DNA of 6,818 nucleotides from an uncultured Porphyromonadaceae bacterium (GTDB lineage Bacteria > Bacteroidota > Bacteroidia > Bacteroidales > Muribaculaceae). Location: assembly GCA_947175455.1 (NCBI GenBank), contig CAMWMW010000094.1, forward strand, positions 1 to 6,818, in the 5' to 3' direction. Positions 6,262 through 6,818 of this stretch are shown here, piece by piece (the stretch's first letter is position 1; each line of letters starts with the position of its first letter). Both the position numbers and the translations under genes were made by a program. The notes beneath the pieces were generated by a model that saw only the letters and a list, made by a program, of their open reading frames with translations, was not told the origin of the DNA and ran no database searches.

Positions 6262-6818
6262 TTAGAAATGAGTCAGGCACATGTCTGTGATCCATATCCA
6301 CAAAGGACAGAAACCCACAAACAGTATCACCGAGAGTGTCAGCGAAGAGGTACCCGTGGCTACATATGTGTCATATTCATCGGCAATGATGATTCCGGAG
6401 AATGCCGGCGGCAATGCCGCTGCCACGACGAGCATTTTGAGATTCAGAGGATCCATCTTGAAAACAAGACCCATTATCAGAATGACAGCCGGCATCAGAA
6501 CCATCTTGAGTATTGAACCGAGCACTGCCTGCCAGTTGATCTGAATCTTGATTGCCGACAAAGTTATACCGGCGGAAAATACAGCCATTGACGCATTCGC
6601 ACCCTTGATAAGGTCGAACGACGGACTCGCCCAGTCGGGCCATGGAATACCGACCAGAACCCAGACCACTGCAAGGATCGGTGCCCACGCCACAGGTTGA
6701 GCCAACGCATGAAGCACCGGCTTCCATGCACTCTGCTTCTTTGTGGAACCCGGAGTCTCTTTTTCAAGCGATGCCTGCATGAGAGCCAGCCCCCCAGGGC
6801 TCCCGCCCGCCGTCACGC
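6262..6818 (-). CDS. AEC-family (auxin efflux carrier-like) transporter, C-terminal part (cut by window edge)
   Basis: This is the C-terminal ~185 residues of a polytopic membrane transporter; the gene enters from beyond the right edge. After a polar linker (SLEKETPGSTKKQSAWK) come AQPVAWAPILAVVWVLVGIPWPDWASPSFDLIKGANASMAVFSAGITLSA, then four more hydrophobic stretches, including LKMVLMPAVILIMGLVFKM, MLVVAAALPPAFSGIIIADEY and SSLTLSVILFVGFCPLWIWI. The QPVxWAPIL...GIPxPxW...L...G.A..P/S.A.FxxGI pattern and the second half of about five helices fit the AEC family (PF03547), whose members export or import organic acids or similar small anions. The substrate is unknown. Internal GTG and ATG codons near the edge are unlikely to be the true start because half the family fold would be missing. 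The first few residues at the edge (VTAGGSPGG) are oddly glycine-rich for a transmembrane segment. The gene converges with fusA2. Confidence 0.8.
   Translation of the reverse strand, partial: VTAGGSPGGLALMQASLEKETPGSTKKQSAWKPVLHALAQPVAWAPILAVVWVLVGIPWPDWASPSFDLIKGANASMAVFSAGITLSAIKIQINWQAVLGSILKMVLMPAVILIMGLVFKMDPLNLKMLVVAAALPPAFSGIIIADEYDTYVATGTSSLTLSVILFVGFCPLWIWITDMCLTHF

Noticed and set aside
1..6818. Mobile elements, CRISPR arrays, tRNA or rRNA genes, toxin-antitoxin or phage-defence genes
   Set aside because: No repeats with regular spacing, transposase or integrase motifs, cloverleaf-like sequence or defence-type domains were seen on either strand.

Overview
The window most likely comes from a gut-type member of the Bacteroidota, order Bacteroidales, possibly a Muribaculaceae-like lineage. 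The support is an elongation factor G paralogue of the form I associate with Bacteroidales, a clear TAnnTTTG-type -7 promoter box, the lack of Shine-Dalgarno sites at most starts, and moderate GC content. The genus cannot be fixed from the sequence alone.

Layout from left to right. Positions 1-1046, minus strand: the start of a urease structural operon in the order ureA, ureB, ureC. ureC runs off the left edge after 58 codons, and the accessory genes that load nickel would be expected beyond it. UreB is much longer than the classical ~100-residue subunit, with extensions at both ends. Positions 1047-1186: a gap holding a hairpin that probably ends the upstream transcript, plus the ure leader. 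Positions 1187-3738, minus strand: hemW, then a small single-pass membrane protein, then a flippase-like (UPF0104/LPG-synthase transmembrane) integral membrane protein. These may form one operon read from a consensus Bacteroidota promoter at 3810-3817. Positions 3739-3969: a divergent intergenic region with that promoter and a short inverted repeat. Positions 3970-6126, plus strand: a full-length EF-G paralogue (FusA2/EF-G2) whose GTPase motifs are altered; the catalytic His of the DxPGH motif is Ala. Positions 6127-6261: a convergent terminator region with a perfect 13-bp hairpin and a second hairpin with a T-run. Positions 6262-6818, minus strand: the C-terminal part of an AEC-family (auxin efflux carrier-like) transporter, open at the right edge.

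How the genes relate: urease makes ammonia from urea, a plausible nitrogen source for a gut commensal. HemW is a radical-SAM haem chaperone. The EF-G paralogue is of the type reported in Bacteroides to support translation without GTP hydrolysis when carbon is limiting. The window looks like ordinary chromosome. No phage, insertion sequence, CRISPR array, tRNA or rRNA was seen, and no wholly new system. The items most worth a second look are the altered EF-G GTPase centre, the extended UreB, and the odd GC-rich last ~35 bases.
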